DNA of 64,000 bases from Podospora pseudoanserina (lineage: Eukaryota; Ascomycota; Sordariomycetes; Sordariales; Podosporaceae): contig NC_085920.1 in NCBI RefSeq assembly GCF_035222485.1, positions 1,922,001 through 1,986,000 on the forward strand, written 5' to 3'. Below are positions 45,449 through 56,579 of this stretch, piece after piece; position 1 is the first letter of the stretch; every line of letters begins with the position of its first letter. The notes beneath the pieces are model-generated. The model saw only the letters and a list, made by a program, of their open reading frames with translations, did no database searches and was not told the DNA's origin. Made by a program: the position numbers and the translations under genes.

Positions 45449-47337
45449 TTAGATGGCATCGGCGCGGTCAGCATTGCCGGAAACGCCCCTCGCTGCGGTC
45501 TCAATGACGGTACCATCGTCAGCGAGGACGACCTTATCGACCTTGAGCGAGGCCTTGACGGGGTTGGGCTGGTCGTAGACCCAGTTAAGCTGCTCGAGGG
45601 TGCGGCCTTGGGATTCAACGCTGTAGAAACAAGGTGGTTAGCAAGGTGTAATTAGGTGGACGGAGAACAAGAAAAACATACCAGAAGAGGTACCACATAA
45701 GCGCCTCAAACAAATCCCAGCCGACGAAGACGAAGATGTACTTGTATCCAATGTTTCCGAGAGCAATAGGGGTGGCGAACTGGTTGATGAAGGAGACGGC
45801 GTTGACGATGAAGCCGGAAGCAGCCAGACCCTTGGCACGCATGGTGGTCTCGAGAGCCTCGGTGGGGATGACACCCTGGAGGGGAGTGTAGGTGAACGAG
45901 AAAATAACGTTGAAGAGGAAGTAAGAGGCGAGAGCACCCTTGCCGTAGCTGAGGTCGAAGTTGCCCTCACCCCTCTCGGCCTCCTGGTTGGCAATCACGG
46001 CGGAAAGACCCGAGTTGGCAGCCAGAGCAAAGGAGCAGAGAGTGGTACCGATGATGAGGACCTTGCGGCGAGGCATCTTGTCGGTAAGCGTGACGGCAGT
46101 AAGGGCACCAATGGCGGAAATGCCCTGGTTGAGAATGTTGTAGCCGAGCTGCTGAGGAACCTGGGTGACACCCAACTTGCGGAAGATGGTGGTGTTGAAG
46201 TAACCGAGACCGTTGCCAGAGAATTGACCAAAGATGGAAATCATGAGCACCTGGGCCATACGCCAGCGGCCGTTGTGGGTGAGGAACAGGGGGCGATAGT
46301 CCCACCAGACCTTGTCGATACCGTCGAGCTTGATACCCTCTCTCATCTCCTCAACCTCAAGCCTAACAAGGGCAGAGTTGGGGTCCTTGTTGCCGTGGTA
46401 CTTGACAAGGAAAGCGATGGCCTCCTCCTCGCGGCCGTTGGCCATCAGGAAACGGGGAGACTCATCCAAGAACCAGACAGCACCCATGACGAGCACGCAA
46501 GCAGCGGACTGGAGAATCAAAGGCACACGCCACGACCAGTTGTTGCCCATGTAGTTGGTGCCGAAAGTGACAATGGCAGCGGGAATGGCACCACCGAACC
46601 AACCGCAGTTGTAGAAACCAGCGAAACGTCCACGCCAGTGTGGGGGGGCGATCTCGATAGCGTAGGCGGGGGCGGCGACGGTCATAACGGCAATACCCAG
46701 ACCAAGGACGAAGCGACCAACGATGAACTGGGGGGTGGTCATGGCTGTGGAGATGATAATCATACCAATGTTGATGACAACACCACCACAGAACATACCA
46801 ACGCGACGACCATAGCGATCCGAGAGGATAGCAGCAAATGGGGCACCAACCATGGCACCGACAGTGTAGAGGGAGAAGATAGCCGAGACAAGCGGGCCGG
46901 TGTCACCGACGGGGAAGACGGCCTGGTAGGACTCCATGGCGATAATCGAGGTCATGAGGGAGCCATCGTAACCGTTGGCACAGGCGCAGCAGAAGGCAAT
47001 GAAGACGGACACTGCAACAGGGAACTATGTCAGCAAAAACGAAACCCCTCAGATGATGGGGGAAAACACTGACAGTAGAGCTTGATCGACTCCTTGCTGT
47101 ATGGGTTGATGTTGGCCTCCTGGATGGCAGCATAAAGCTCGGCCTAGAGAAAACAGTTAATCTTCATCCAAGCACAGCAGCAGTACAAGAACCAATACTC
47201 ACATTGTGGACCACCTTCTCCTTCTTTGCCTTCTTGGCCTTGCCGGCACTGGTGAGGGTAACCTCGGGAGAAGCAGGCGCCTTCTCAACGCTGTGAGAGA
47301 TAGCGTGCTTCTCGTCAGAAGAACTGTGCGACGACAT
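45449..47337 (-). CDS. MFS sugar transporter (hexose/lactose permease type)
   Basis: Four exons, 47337-47203, 47143-47074, 47011-45682 and 45620-45449, with introns of 59-62 nt, give 568 residues in frame. The start MSSHSSSDEKHAISHSVEKA is hydrophilic, then GYDGSLMTSIIAM opens the membrane domain. Family signatures are LSDRYGRRVG, GRFVLGLGIAVMTVAAPAYA, IEIAPPHWRGR, WFLDESPRFLMANGREEEA, the QFSGNGLGYFNTTIF segment and the intracellular tail VESQGRTLEQL. Twelve helices are expected. It should be a plasma-membrane sugar:proton symporter or facilitator; the sequence context resembles fungal lactose/hexose permeases, but the sugar cannot be fixed. ATG 47337 is the first ATG; the frame is open a few codons upstream without one. 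Confidence 0.92.
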
Positions 47338-50087
47338 CTTCGCGGTCGAGTCCAAGCTGGGACTGTTGGTTTGGCGGGAAGATGTTCAAGCTGGGTCGTG
47401 AGGACGCACGATCAAGAGAAGTGAAATCCAGAAAGTTGGGGACCCCAGTGGCACCTTTTAAGAATACCATAAGGAAGGCACGCACACACACGGTCGAGCC
47501 CTCCTGGGGTAGGTAACATCTCGGTATAGGCCATACCACAAATATTCCATGTAAGTAAGCCCTGTAAGGTGCCGTCTCACACCAGCCAAGGTTTCATTCC
47601 TGTCCGTTTTGGGACTCGGAGTGCCCTCCTCCGAGGTCCTCTTTTGGGAGGGAGGAGGATGCAACGCCTGGCGCGCATTATGATTGACCAGATATTCTCC
47701 GACTGAATATGGGCCTTAGGCTTCTCCGGATCTGCTCCCTAGATTTCCCCATGTTCGCAGGGGGTTTGAGGTGGATTTTCAAATTCGCGCGAAGTGGTCT
47801 CTGCTTTCCCGAATTCCTCTTGCAAACATGAAGGCGTGACCTGAACGCGTGCCACGATCCTGACGGCTTCCGGGCCTTGGTTCCTTGAGCTTAGCTAGGT
47901 AGGGTGTGGCAGCCATCGACCACTGCTAACGGCTTTTTTTTATTGTGGATGTGTGGTCCTTCCTGTCTCAGCGCCCAGACAAAAAAGAATGATTCCAGAT
48001 CTTTGGTACCAGAACAAATTTGACGTCCAATGTTTAATATCAAATACCAAACCCTCCCCTCTTATTAGGTGACCCCCCCTAAATTATGCCTCTCCCGGCC
48101 ACGGACATGTTCCATCCACGGTCCCTGTTTCTGCTCTGACCAAGCATAGATCGCACTGGTCGACTCGACAAATTGCCCACTCGCAAGCAAAACCGCCGTC
48201 TCGCCTCCCCTACCCCAAAATACCCCAACCGTGCTAGTCCGAGGTGGGTATCACTACAGGCTCGCGCCGCCTGCACGTTTTCCGGGCCACACTTTTGGCC
48301 TAGGCCCACTCGCCACTACAACAACAAATCCCACAAATCCATGGTGTCCAATTCACCCCCCGGGGCCGGGGGGGGGGGCTTCGGGTGGATTTGCTCTGCT
48401 GTTCCGTAAAGTCGGACCATCCTTGTGCATAGACGAGCCGGAAGGATGGCGCTAAACACCAGATTCTCAGTATTCCAGGTGGGTATCAGTGGGCAACGTG
48501 TGGACCGTTGCAGTTCCAGACCCGGCCTCCAGGAAACATATTCCGTTGGTGCTTCGTCTAGTGTAGTGTAGTGCTTGATCGAAAAAGGCATCTCTCCTCA
48601 CGATAGACGAGTCGCTTGCGAGGAGTGTGATGTTTGTTGTGAATGTTCGGCAACAAAAGTGTAGCGAAGCTTGGTGGGCTGCATATTCTTGGACGGGATT
48701 TTTGCTCCAAACGAGTGTACCGTTTGCGCCCTTGGGAGCACATAATGATCTGATAACTTGTTTCGGTTTGGCGAGTTCGGAGAGTTTCTATTCGGCATCT
48801 ATATGGGGCTTTCGGATCGTTGTGAGGCGGGATCCGGCTCAACAATTGCTAGGAGCAGGTGACAGTTTGTGATCAACGCTTTCTAATGTCCCGAGGTCAA
48901 GCTGTCAGGAAGAGGGTCTTGTCGAAGTCCTGTACACCGCAACATACGCAGTACCTAGGTCGTCAAGGCTTGTCATTTGACAACATTAGTCGTCTCACAG
49001 TGAAACTCCCCTTGTTACCTACCCAAGAGCCTCCAAGCAGAGAAAAAAGTCTTGACCAGCGGCCGATGGGTAGAAATCTCGGTAACCTAGCTTGGCGCCC
49101 GTGATGCTGTTCTGGAGCACGCTACCCAAGAGCGAATAGATCAGCGGTAGCCGCTGTCACGGTGCCATTCTCCATGCAAGCTGGAGGTTCAACACATGAA
49201 GGGCAGGGATAGGGGACGACGTGGATTCGTCTTGTTCCATTCCCTACCCCAGAAACCCCATATGCTTACTCCATCGTAACCTTGTCGAGCAAGGGGCCGC
49301 TCTGGAAAGCAGGACCGGTGGGACGGTGTATGCTACCATGTGAAATATGGCGGTCATGATGGTCAGGAAGTCGAAAAAGCTTTTACTGTGCCAAGGTAGT
49401 CGCACCAATGTTGAGTGAGGCCGAGGTATGGAGGATCAATATCCTCGAAGGTTGGGTTCCAGATCATGACGAAGATCTCGTCCAAATGGTGGCGACCAGC
49501 CGGACATTGAGCCGTTGTGTGAGGTCTCAAGCGGAATCTCTTGCAGATGTAGAGAGGATCCAAGATTTCCTCCCAACGAAAGGTCAGGCCCAGAAACGTC
49601 AGCAGCAAACCTCGCTTATGCAGAGATCAGAAACATCTGGGGTGGCAAGTGGCTCCAGCCCTCTTTAACGGATGGACATGCATGGCGTACCCGTCCCTAG
49701 GTGGCTCCGTCTGTCGGTGACCCCTATTCTGGGCAAGCTTGGTGTGTTGCAGCCATCTGGGGAAAATCTCTGCCCAGGCGAAGAGAGTGGGTGGCCGATT
49801 TGCCGTTGATTCAGGAAAAGTTGACCAACTCAACACTGATGTCCGTTAGGCCTGGCTGGAGCATCTCAGTTACGGTAGGTGGGTTTGCCTCCGGGGAGGC
49901 GGAAAGGAGAGCAGAAGAGTGAGGGTAACATTTATTCCGCCACACGTACAAGATCGGACATCTAGCTCCGTCGAATTTGGGTGTCTTCCTACTCGACAAC
50001 CGGTTCAGTATAACTGGTCCCTCTCGGTTGTTCCTCAAACCTCACATTCTCTCTCTCTCCAAATAAACTAACGCCGCCTCTCAGGAA
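47338..50087. other. 2.7-kb spacer, no supportable gene
   Basis: Upstream of the transporter and downstream of the hydratase gene. Short frames only. A minus-strand frame at 49363-49608 looks slightly protein-like but has no family features. C- and G-runs occur near 48355-48380. Confidence 0.4.
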
Positions 50088-51263
50088 CTACCTCGTGGTT
50101 TCGTTCCTCTCAACCTCAGTCTTATTTGTCTGCTTCCGCATCGCGTTTTCCTGCAAGAACCGAGATATTCCCTCCTTGGCGACCTCGCTTTGTGAGTGCA
50201 ATGCCATGACTCTGCCAGCAAACGCAACGGCGTCCTCAAAACCATCCCCGCCGCAGCCATCAACCTCGACGCCATCAGCGTTGACGTGAGGCTGACCTCG
50301 AAGACCAATCTGGGTCCAAAACGCCCACTTCGTGATAGCCGTTTGCTGAGTATCTCTCTTCGTGAGTCGCCTCGCCAACCTGTAGACCAGGTGGTCCAGC
50401 GATAGGCGATGTCGCACAATGTCCTCGGCGGATCTACGAGGCAGAGATTTCTCCGACGATGGAGGTCCCTCAAAAAGGATATTTGCCTGCTGCTCATACT
50501 GTGATTTGTCTTCTACAGTTTTGGTGGCAGGGTCATCAACCTCCACACCATGCAGTTTCAAGTCCGCCCGTACATATCCACCTTTTGCGAGCTCAAGCCA
50601 GGTTCTTCGGGTGCCTAGAACACGACTCAGTCCTGCAGCAGGACTTGTGCAGGGAAGGCCAAGGTCAGCGCCCGGCAACCAAAGTTCGGTGAGAGACCTG
50701 CTCGCAACAGGAACGTCTGTGGCCAGGGCGAGTTGTGCCCCAGCGCCACTCGCAATACCGTGGATCTTGCCCATGACCAGTATGGCGCTGCGGCGAATCA
50801 GACTCATCACTTCAGCACAGAGGGCGAAGATCTCTCTGACTTCCTCCGGGGAGCCATTCTTGATTTCCGTCAGGTGATGGCCAGAACTGAAAACCTTGAA
50901 GCCAGGTGAAGCGAGCACAAGCAATTTTGGCAATCCTTTACGCTCTTCTTCCCAGACACGACTGGAGACAAGCCATGCGTAATCATCTGCCTTGCCCTCT
51001 TTCGTAAGGAGCTCCTGAGAACGTTCCAGGTGTCCAAGAGTCTGGGGCTTAAAGGCGGGGAGAAACAACTGGCGGCCTGTTTGTGGGTTTGTGTTTGCTT
51101 CTATCAACTGGTCTTTGAGCCGCTGAAGCTCGTGCTTCGTCATAGCATTTCGTGTTCCGTAGTCTCCAAAGTGGAGGTAGCTCACGCCGGAAGGCAAGGG
51201 TCGGTGCGTTATTCGAGGCAAGAGTGCGCGTGACCTCGCAACTCCTTGTTGAATCTTGTCCAT
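50088..51263 (-). CDS. Enoyl-CoA hydratase/isomerase (crotonase) family protein, ECHDC3-like
   Basis: A single exon of 391 residues from ATG 51263. The N-terminus MDKIQQGVARSRALLPRITH is basic and could be a mitochondrial presequence. The crotonase core includes VLASPGFKVFSSGHHLTEIK (first oxyanion-hole region, family form S-x-G-x-D/H-L), VMGKIHGIASGAGAQLALATD (second oxyanion-hole Gly-rich loop) and ELWLPGADLGLPCTSPAAGL. An insertion of about 55 residues relative to a typical 260-residue crotonase (around KTVEDKSQYEQQ) precedes the C-terminal helices. The substrate acyl-CoA is unknown. The permease gene ending at 51405 lies only 141 bp upstream on the same strand. Confidence 0.85.
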   Translation of the reverse strand: MDKIQQGVARSRALLPRITHRPLPSGVSYLHFGDYGTRNAMTKHELQRLKDQLIEANTNPQTGRQLFLPAFKPQTLGHLERSQELLTKEGKADDYAWLVSSRVWEEERKGLPKLLVLASPGFKVFSSGHHLTEIKNGSPEEVREIFALCAEVMSLIRRSAILVMGKIHGIASGAGAQLALATDVPVASRSLTELWLPGADLGLPCTSPAAGLSRVLGTRRTWLELAKGGYVRADLKLHGVEVDDPATKTVEDKSQYEQQANILFEGPPSSEKSLPRRSAEDIVRHRLSLDHLVYRLARRLTKRDTQQTAITKWAFWTQIGLRGQPHVNADGVEVDGCGGDGFEDAVAFAGRVMALHSQSEVAKEGISRFLQENAMRKQTNKTEVERNETTR

Positions 51264-51404
51264 GACCTGAGAGTTTATGATGCTGGATAATGTGGGGCCG
51301 TGGGTTGGTGAGATGTTGTCAAAATGCGTGGATTGAGAAGGGAATTTATCCTGCTATACATACAGGGGCGGAGGATGTTTGGCGGCTCGGCCTGCGGTTT
51401 CCCC

Positions 51405-53076
51405 TCACTCCAACCCCCGCTCTTGGTACCGCCTACGGACAAAGTAAAACACCAACCCCGCTACCCATAACCCGACCAAGACAACGGCGGGAATAGGCGC
51501 GAAGACAGCTCCGCGAACAACGACAAACCCGCTGACCAACGCAAACACGATTGGGATGGCAATAAGGGGTTTATATGGCCGAGCCAATTGCGGTTCCCTG
51601 TACCTGAGAACAATAGCCCCTACAACCGTCAGAAAGAAGAACGTGTACTCTCCCAACCCGTTGAAAGTCAGCAACGCCCTGAAGTTTCCAAGCAAAATGT
51701 ATAGCGAGGAGAGAATTGTGGATACGATGATGGCGTTGACTGGGGCGTCCGACGTCGTTTCGCGCTCCTCCGGCTTAAACCCAATGCGCCCAACAATGCT
51801 GAGTGGCTTGGGCAACCAGCTCTGATTTGCTGCTGCGACCGCCATACGTCCGGCCACAAAGGAGTTTCCTAGGAGAGAACCAGCAACCACTAGACAGATG
51901 AGTACAGCCGCAAGGATGCCAAAGGCAGGACCAAGAAGTCGGGTTATTGCCGTCTGCAAACGTTAGCATGACTTTGACAACAGCGACTTGACAGGGTATC
52001 AACTTACCACAGCGACGCTATCCGTTCTTGAAACCACATTCCATGGCAGTAAGATGTAGTAAGCTGCGTTGGCTGTGATGAAGCAGAGGATGATGGTCGG
52101 TATGGAGGTGTTAATGGCCAGGGGTAGTTGGCGTGCCGGTGATGAAAGCTCGGCAGAGATGTAGATCGCCTTGTCCCAGCCAGAATATGCCCACAGAGCA
52201 GCGTAAAGAGCAGCGGAGAGATATCCAAAAAGCTCCCACTGGGTAACATCGGCCCAATGCGTCACGCTGCCGTCGGGGTTGGCGCTGTCTCGATATCCAA
52301 ACCAAGGTTGCTTGACCCAGTCACCACCACCCACCGTTCGATTCCGATCCACAAGCTGCAAGATGACAACAACAACGCCCGCAAAAACAATCGCAGCGAT
52401 GGTGACAAACTTTGTGACGACAAAGAAGTTATTGAGCCTTGTGCTGGCCTTGGTACTGATCGAATTGGCGACACTGATGACAGAAAGGACGACAATTGAA
52501 AGCAGTTTGTGAAGGAGGGTACCCCCTTGATCTGTGACTCCGGCAGCTGAGTAGATGCTTTCAACGAAAACGATGCTCAAGATGGCCAATGTTGCGGGCA
52601 TCACTGCCACTACCCAGGTCCAAGCCGCAAGGAAACCAAACACGTCACCGAATATGTACTTGAGGTACGGCTGTACACCACCTGATCATAGAGTCAGCAT
52701 CTTCGCTCGACCTCTGTCATCCTGCCAACCTGAACTTACCTTCGCCAGGAATAGCAGTCCCCAACTCCGCCATAGTACTAGCTCCAGTCCATGCCAATAC
52801 ACCACCCACAAACCAAATCAGGAGAGCCGCACCGGGAGAGGGGACATTGGTGTCAATAGAGCCAGGGGAGGTGAACACGCCACTTCCGATCACAATACTG
52901 ATGACAATTGCAAAAGCCTCCAGAGTGCCGAGATTGCGTTTAAAAGTCCCAGTTGCTCCTCTTCCTTCCTCCCCTGAACCTGTGCGTTGCCGCGTGTCCG
53001 CCCCGGCGACTCCAGCATCCAACGCGCCACTTGTTGCAGCCAGCAGAGGCCGGCGTTCTGGTTCTTCTGATGCCAT
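51405..53076 (-). CDS. L-type amino-acid permease (LAT/methionine permease-like, APC superfamily)
   Basis: Three exons, 53076-52740, 52681-52008 and 51953-51405, with 58- and 54-nt introns, give 519 residues. After a Gly/Arg-rich N-terminus come AFAIVISIVIGSGVFTSPGS, the G-S-G-I/V-F substrate motif of helix 1, and then GGVLAWTGASTMAELGTAIP. The domain continues with WALWAYSGWDKAIYISAELS-type sequence, the LAT signature around helix 6, and ANQSWLPKPLS between helices 8 and 9. About 12 helices are visible. Relatives include fungal methionine permeases and animal LAT light chains, so import of large neutral amino acids is likely (inference). All joins keep frame and the gene looks whole. Confidence 0.9.
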
Positions 53077-54571
53077 CTCGTTGTGGCCAACGACAACTTG
53101 TTACTGTGTATGGATCGGTGCTCTTGAATGTACTGAAAATGGATGATGGAGTCAAAAGCTGGGATGATGTAATGAGGAAGACGCGAATTCTGATGTTGAC
53201 AAATGTGATGACTCGTTCAAAATGGCGGCTGTTTACTTGGGGCCCAGCAATCCCCGCTTTCCTGACCTTAGCACGTAATTTTGATTGGACCTGACGCCTC
53301 GGAATCTGGGGTGCGGGAGCTGCCGCCATGGCGTGAGCTTGGCATGACTTGGTTTCAGGCGGTTGTGAACAAGCTGGAGATGTAGAGGTCCTACCTAGAT
53401 AGATGATCATGAGGACTGAAAATATGTAAATCTCAACATCTGTGGTGGGCTCTATTTGAATAGGTAAGGCCATTCTTTTTTATTGGGACGCTTTACAGTA
53501 AGTATCTCTTATAGATCAGCTCACAATGTTACACGCTGCATGCTTGTCAACAAGGATCATGAGTTCAAAGCAGGATGTCAGTGCTCCTGATAATTGAGCA
53601 AACAACATGAATGGAATGGTTCATCGGCAAAAAGACACGAGACACCATATCACCATTTGGATTAATGCTGTACTGTAAAAAGGGTAAGAGACCTCATGCT
53701 GCATGTGATAATGATCTCTTTACCGCCTCACACTATCACTTGCCACAAGAATAGCAGTTGGGCTACTTCGATGAGTTACAATGTATGATTAAATTTCTGA
53801 GATCGAGCGCTTTGCTTAGAAAAACCACATAAGCAGCAGCTGGCACTCTGTCTAACACTACATCGACCAAGGGAGGCTTGTAGATAGACTGACCAGCTTT
53901 GACAGGTTACCTCGAGAATGTCAGAGCAGTTATATATCCAACATCCCAATTTTGCATGTTAAATCCGGGGTTCCAAAAGTCACTTGAGAGCTGTGAGATA
54001 TATCATGCTAACTGCCTAGGATCTGTACCAAGACCATCGCTTCCATTACGGCTATTCTGTAGCTCTTACTCCAACCCAGAGGTCTCATTTTTACGGAGAC
54101 TCTTGCCCTCCGTGTTGGTTCTGTCTCGGCACACTGCTCGCTCCTTGTTCTTTGCTCTTTGCTTGACCAACTGGCACCACTTCTACATCGGGGTTGCACG
54201 CCTTCCTTCTTTCCTTCTTTTCCATCCTTCCTTCTTTACCTACCTCTAAGACCTAAAACTTATTACTGTTTTTCCTAGATTTATCAGCTGCCATTCTTCC
54301 AGTCATCTTCGTCTCAGCCAAGGCTTGCTGGTTTTGTTTTGCTCACTCTTCTCATGATAATCACTGAGCTTTGCGGAATCAATATTATAGACTTCATTCG
54401 ATTTCAATCTGAGATTGACTTCCTCGACCGACACTGTCCACTGTATGTTGTTCCCCATTCCTGTTTTTCTATTAATTGTCCATTTTCCCCGTCCCAATCT
54501 TGCGTCACCCGCTAACCATTTGACTCCAATCATACTTAGCCAAGCGACCCAGCCAATCCCTCAAACAAGCA
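53077..54571. other. 1.5-kb spacer, no gene seen
   Basis: Promoter of the permease on one side. On the other side is a CT-rich leader for the small Cys protein, with a CCTTC simple-sequence stretch at 54200-54240. Confidence 0.45.
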
Positions 54572-54853
54572 ATGTGTCTCCTGTCCCGAGTCCGCCACAT
54601 CTGTGGTCACATCTCTCTTGACCCCAACAACGACGACGGATACTCCTGGACAGTATTCCAAGCCTGCAAGTACGCCGACGAGCTTGATGACACACTATTT
54701 TGTGCCTATGGAGAAGGAATGGTCTCGCAGACCCACACAAAGTTCGTCGACCGAGACGATTTTTGCCCTTCTTGCTCTCAGGAAGGGGGCGTGAAGGAGA
54801 AAGAAGACCCGGGCAATCTGGCCGACGATGAGAACTCGCAGCCGCGCGAGTAG
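54572..54853 (+). CDS. Small Cys-rich MC...CxxC protein, copy 1
   Basis: A single exon of 93 residues starting MCLLSRVRHICGHISLDPNN. Cysteines lie at 2, 11, 32, 44, 65 and 68. The ends, Met-Cys plus C-G-H and DDFCPSC, match a group of small fungal proteins that start with MC, have a CGH and finish with CxxC, probably a metal-binding knuckle (recognised pattern; function unknown to me). There is no signal peptide, so it is likely intracellular. The C-terminal tail is Glu/Asp-rich. A second, diverged member follows 1.5 kb downstream on the same strand. Confidence 0.6.
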   Translation: MCLLSRVRHICGHISLDPNNDDGYSWTVFQACKYADELDDTLFCAYGEGMVSQTHTKFVDRDDFCPSCSQEGGVKEKEDPGNLADDENSQPRE

Positions 54854-56366
54854 TAGTGGTCCCAGAGGTAGAGGAGGAATACAGCGTCGGTAAGTCAAGC
54901 TGAGATGGGGACAGTGCTGAGTAAATGCTAAATGGATTCTTCCTTCAGGGGGGTGAGGAACCCCGAAACTGAGAGGATATTCACAGTCTGGCGTGTCCGG
55001 TTCGAAAAAGCCAACCCCTTTAGGCCGTCTTGGTAGATTTCTGCTGGGCAGGAGGAGATTGTGACTCCGGTCACTTGCCCCACGAGAACTTGCTCTTCCT
55101 GCCATCAGGAGAGGAAACAAATTTTCACCATTGGCTGGTTCTGCCTCCAATCAGGCTGCAACAGGTACTATCGGATGTTGCCCGGCCAACTTGTCGGCCT
55201 CGATGCCCTGACCTAGAGCGGATGAAGGGTACTCACCCCATGAGGATTGGAAAGACGAGAACAGCAAGAAAGGTTTACATCATGTGCCGTTGATAAGGGA
55301 TATCTTGGGAGCAGCTTGCTAGTTATCATTTCAGGAAGGGCTGGGCTTATAGAATCATATTCACATAGACAAGAACTAACTCGAGTCTTGCAATGAAACT
55401 ATCCTCGCCAGCACTGTTTCTCTGTGATAGCTGTTACTAAGAGCGCGAGTTCTTCCATCTCGTCAAAGCTCGAGTGGATTCAATATCATCTGAAGCTGCT
55501 CGTGCTTACCGGTGTCGTTGCAGACACTTCTTTAACACACAGCCACCACACATGCTCGACCGCCTCATCTCATCATCTGAGTTCCTGACGTGATCCAGGC
55601 ACCCGACGTGCTGTCAAGCATCTCCAACCGCACCTCGGGCACACCCTCATCCTGAAACAGAATTTCTCCCCTCTGACCCAGCCATTAGTTGTCAATAGTG
55701 TACGTGTTCCCGCTTTGTCCTCTCGCTTTGTCCAGCAACTCAAGCAAAAAGTAAGATAAACACCAAGGTCTCCCTTCGTGTCACCCTGGCCATCAAGGTC
55801 GAGCTCATTGCCGCGTGCCAGCCATGACGCACAGAAGTCTTGGTCTCCCAGGCTGGCCACCCACCATTAATAGTTCATCGCAAATTAGCAGCTCCTTCCC
55901 ATAAACATCTTCCCACACATCGATACCCCCAAAAGCGTTAGCTTCCCCCTTTCCGCCTCGCCCGGCCCTCAAACACCGCCATGGCCATGGGAGACCGGAT
56001 TTTGTCCCCCTCACGAACCGCACCCGCGATCAACAGTCCATCCCAACTCCAACAGCGCTCCCACGAAACACCCTCCTACACAGTCTCAGACCCCCCCTCC
56101 AACTCCTTGCCCCAGTCATCAAGGCAGCAAGCATCAGTTCAGTCAGCAAGATACCAAAACCATGGACTACATAAACACCCTCTGGCCTCCCCCTTTCTGG
56201 CCCTCAGGCTCGTTGTTCTCCAGTCTGCTTGACTGCCAGTCCACTCCACAAACATCAAACGCAACAGCCAAACCAACCAGCTGCACCAATCTTCAACCTC
56301 CCAACCTTCGATCAACCCAACCCCGTGCCGCCGTCAGCAACACTTTATCTACACCTAATCACCATC
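54854..56366. other. Intergenic between the two small Cys-rich genes
   Basis: No supportable gene. GTAAGT with a downstream CTTCAG acceptor (about 54890-54947) could be a 3'-UTR intron of the first gene. CA/CT-rich from 56000 on. Confidence 0.4.
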
Positions 56367-56579
56367 ATGTGCGTCAAGGCCATGGCCGTACACACCCACC
56401 CCGGCAAGGGTGTTGGTCACGTCAAAGACATAAACAATTTCAACAGACATGTCTGGGTCATTAAAGACCAATGTGAAAAAGGCCCTTGCCAGGACGCCGA
56501 TTGTACATTCGACACAGTCTCGAAACAGGAGGTTGTTGGACAGAGAACATGTGTGTTTTGTTATCTAGTGGAGCAGTAA
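56367..56579 (+). CDS. Small Cys-rich MC...CxxC protein, copy 2
   Basis: A single exon of 70 residues from ATG 56367, MCVKAMAVHTHPGKGVGHVK. Cysteines lie at 2, 36, 41, 46, 62 and 65. It shares with the protein at 54572 the MC start, a central cysteine cluster (DQCEKGPCQDADC) and the terminal CxxC (TCVFC), while the remainder is diverged and shorter and the CGH is replaced. Three central cysteines and the final pair could bind metal. No secretion signal. The function is unknown; it is likely a diverged tandem duplicate. Confidence 0.5.
   Translation: MCVKAMAVHTHPGKGVGHVKDINNFNRHVWVIKDQCEKGPCQDADCTFDTVSKQEVVGQRTCVFCYLVEQ

Noticed and set aside
46224-47072. 282-codon plus-strand open frame rich in Gly, Asp and Thr
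   Set aside because: It is antisense to the well-supported sugar transporter and has no family features of its own.
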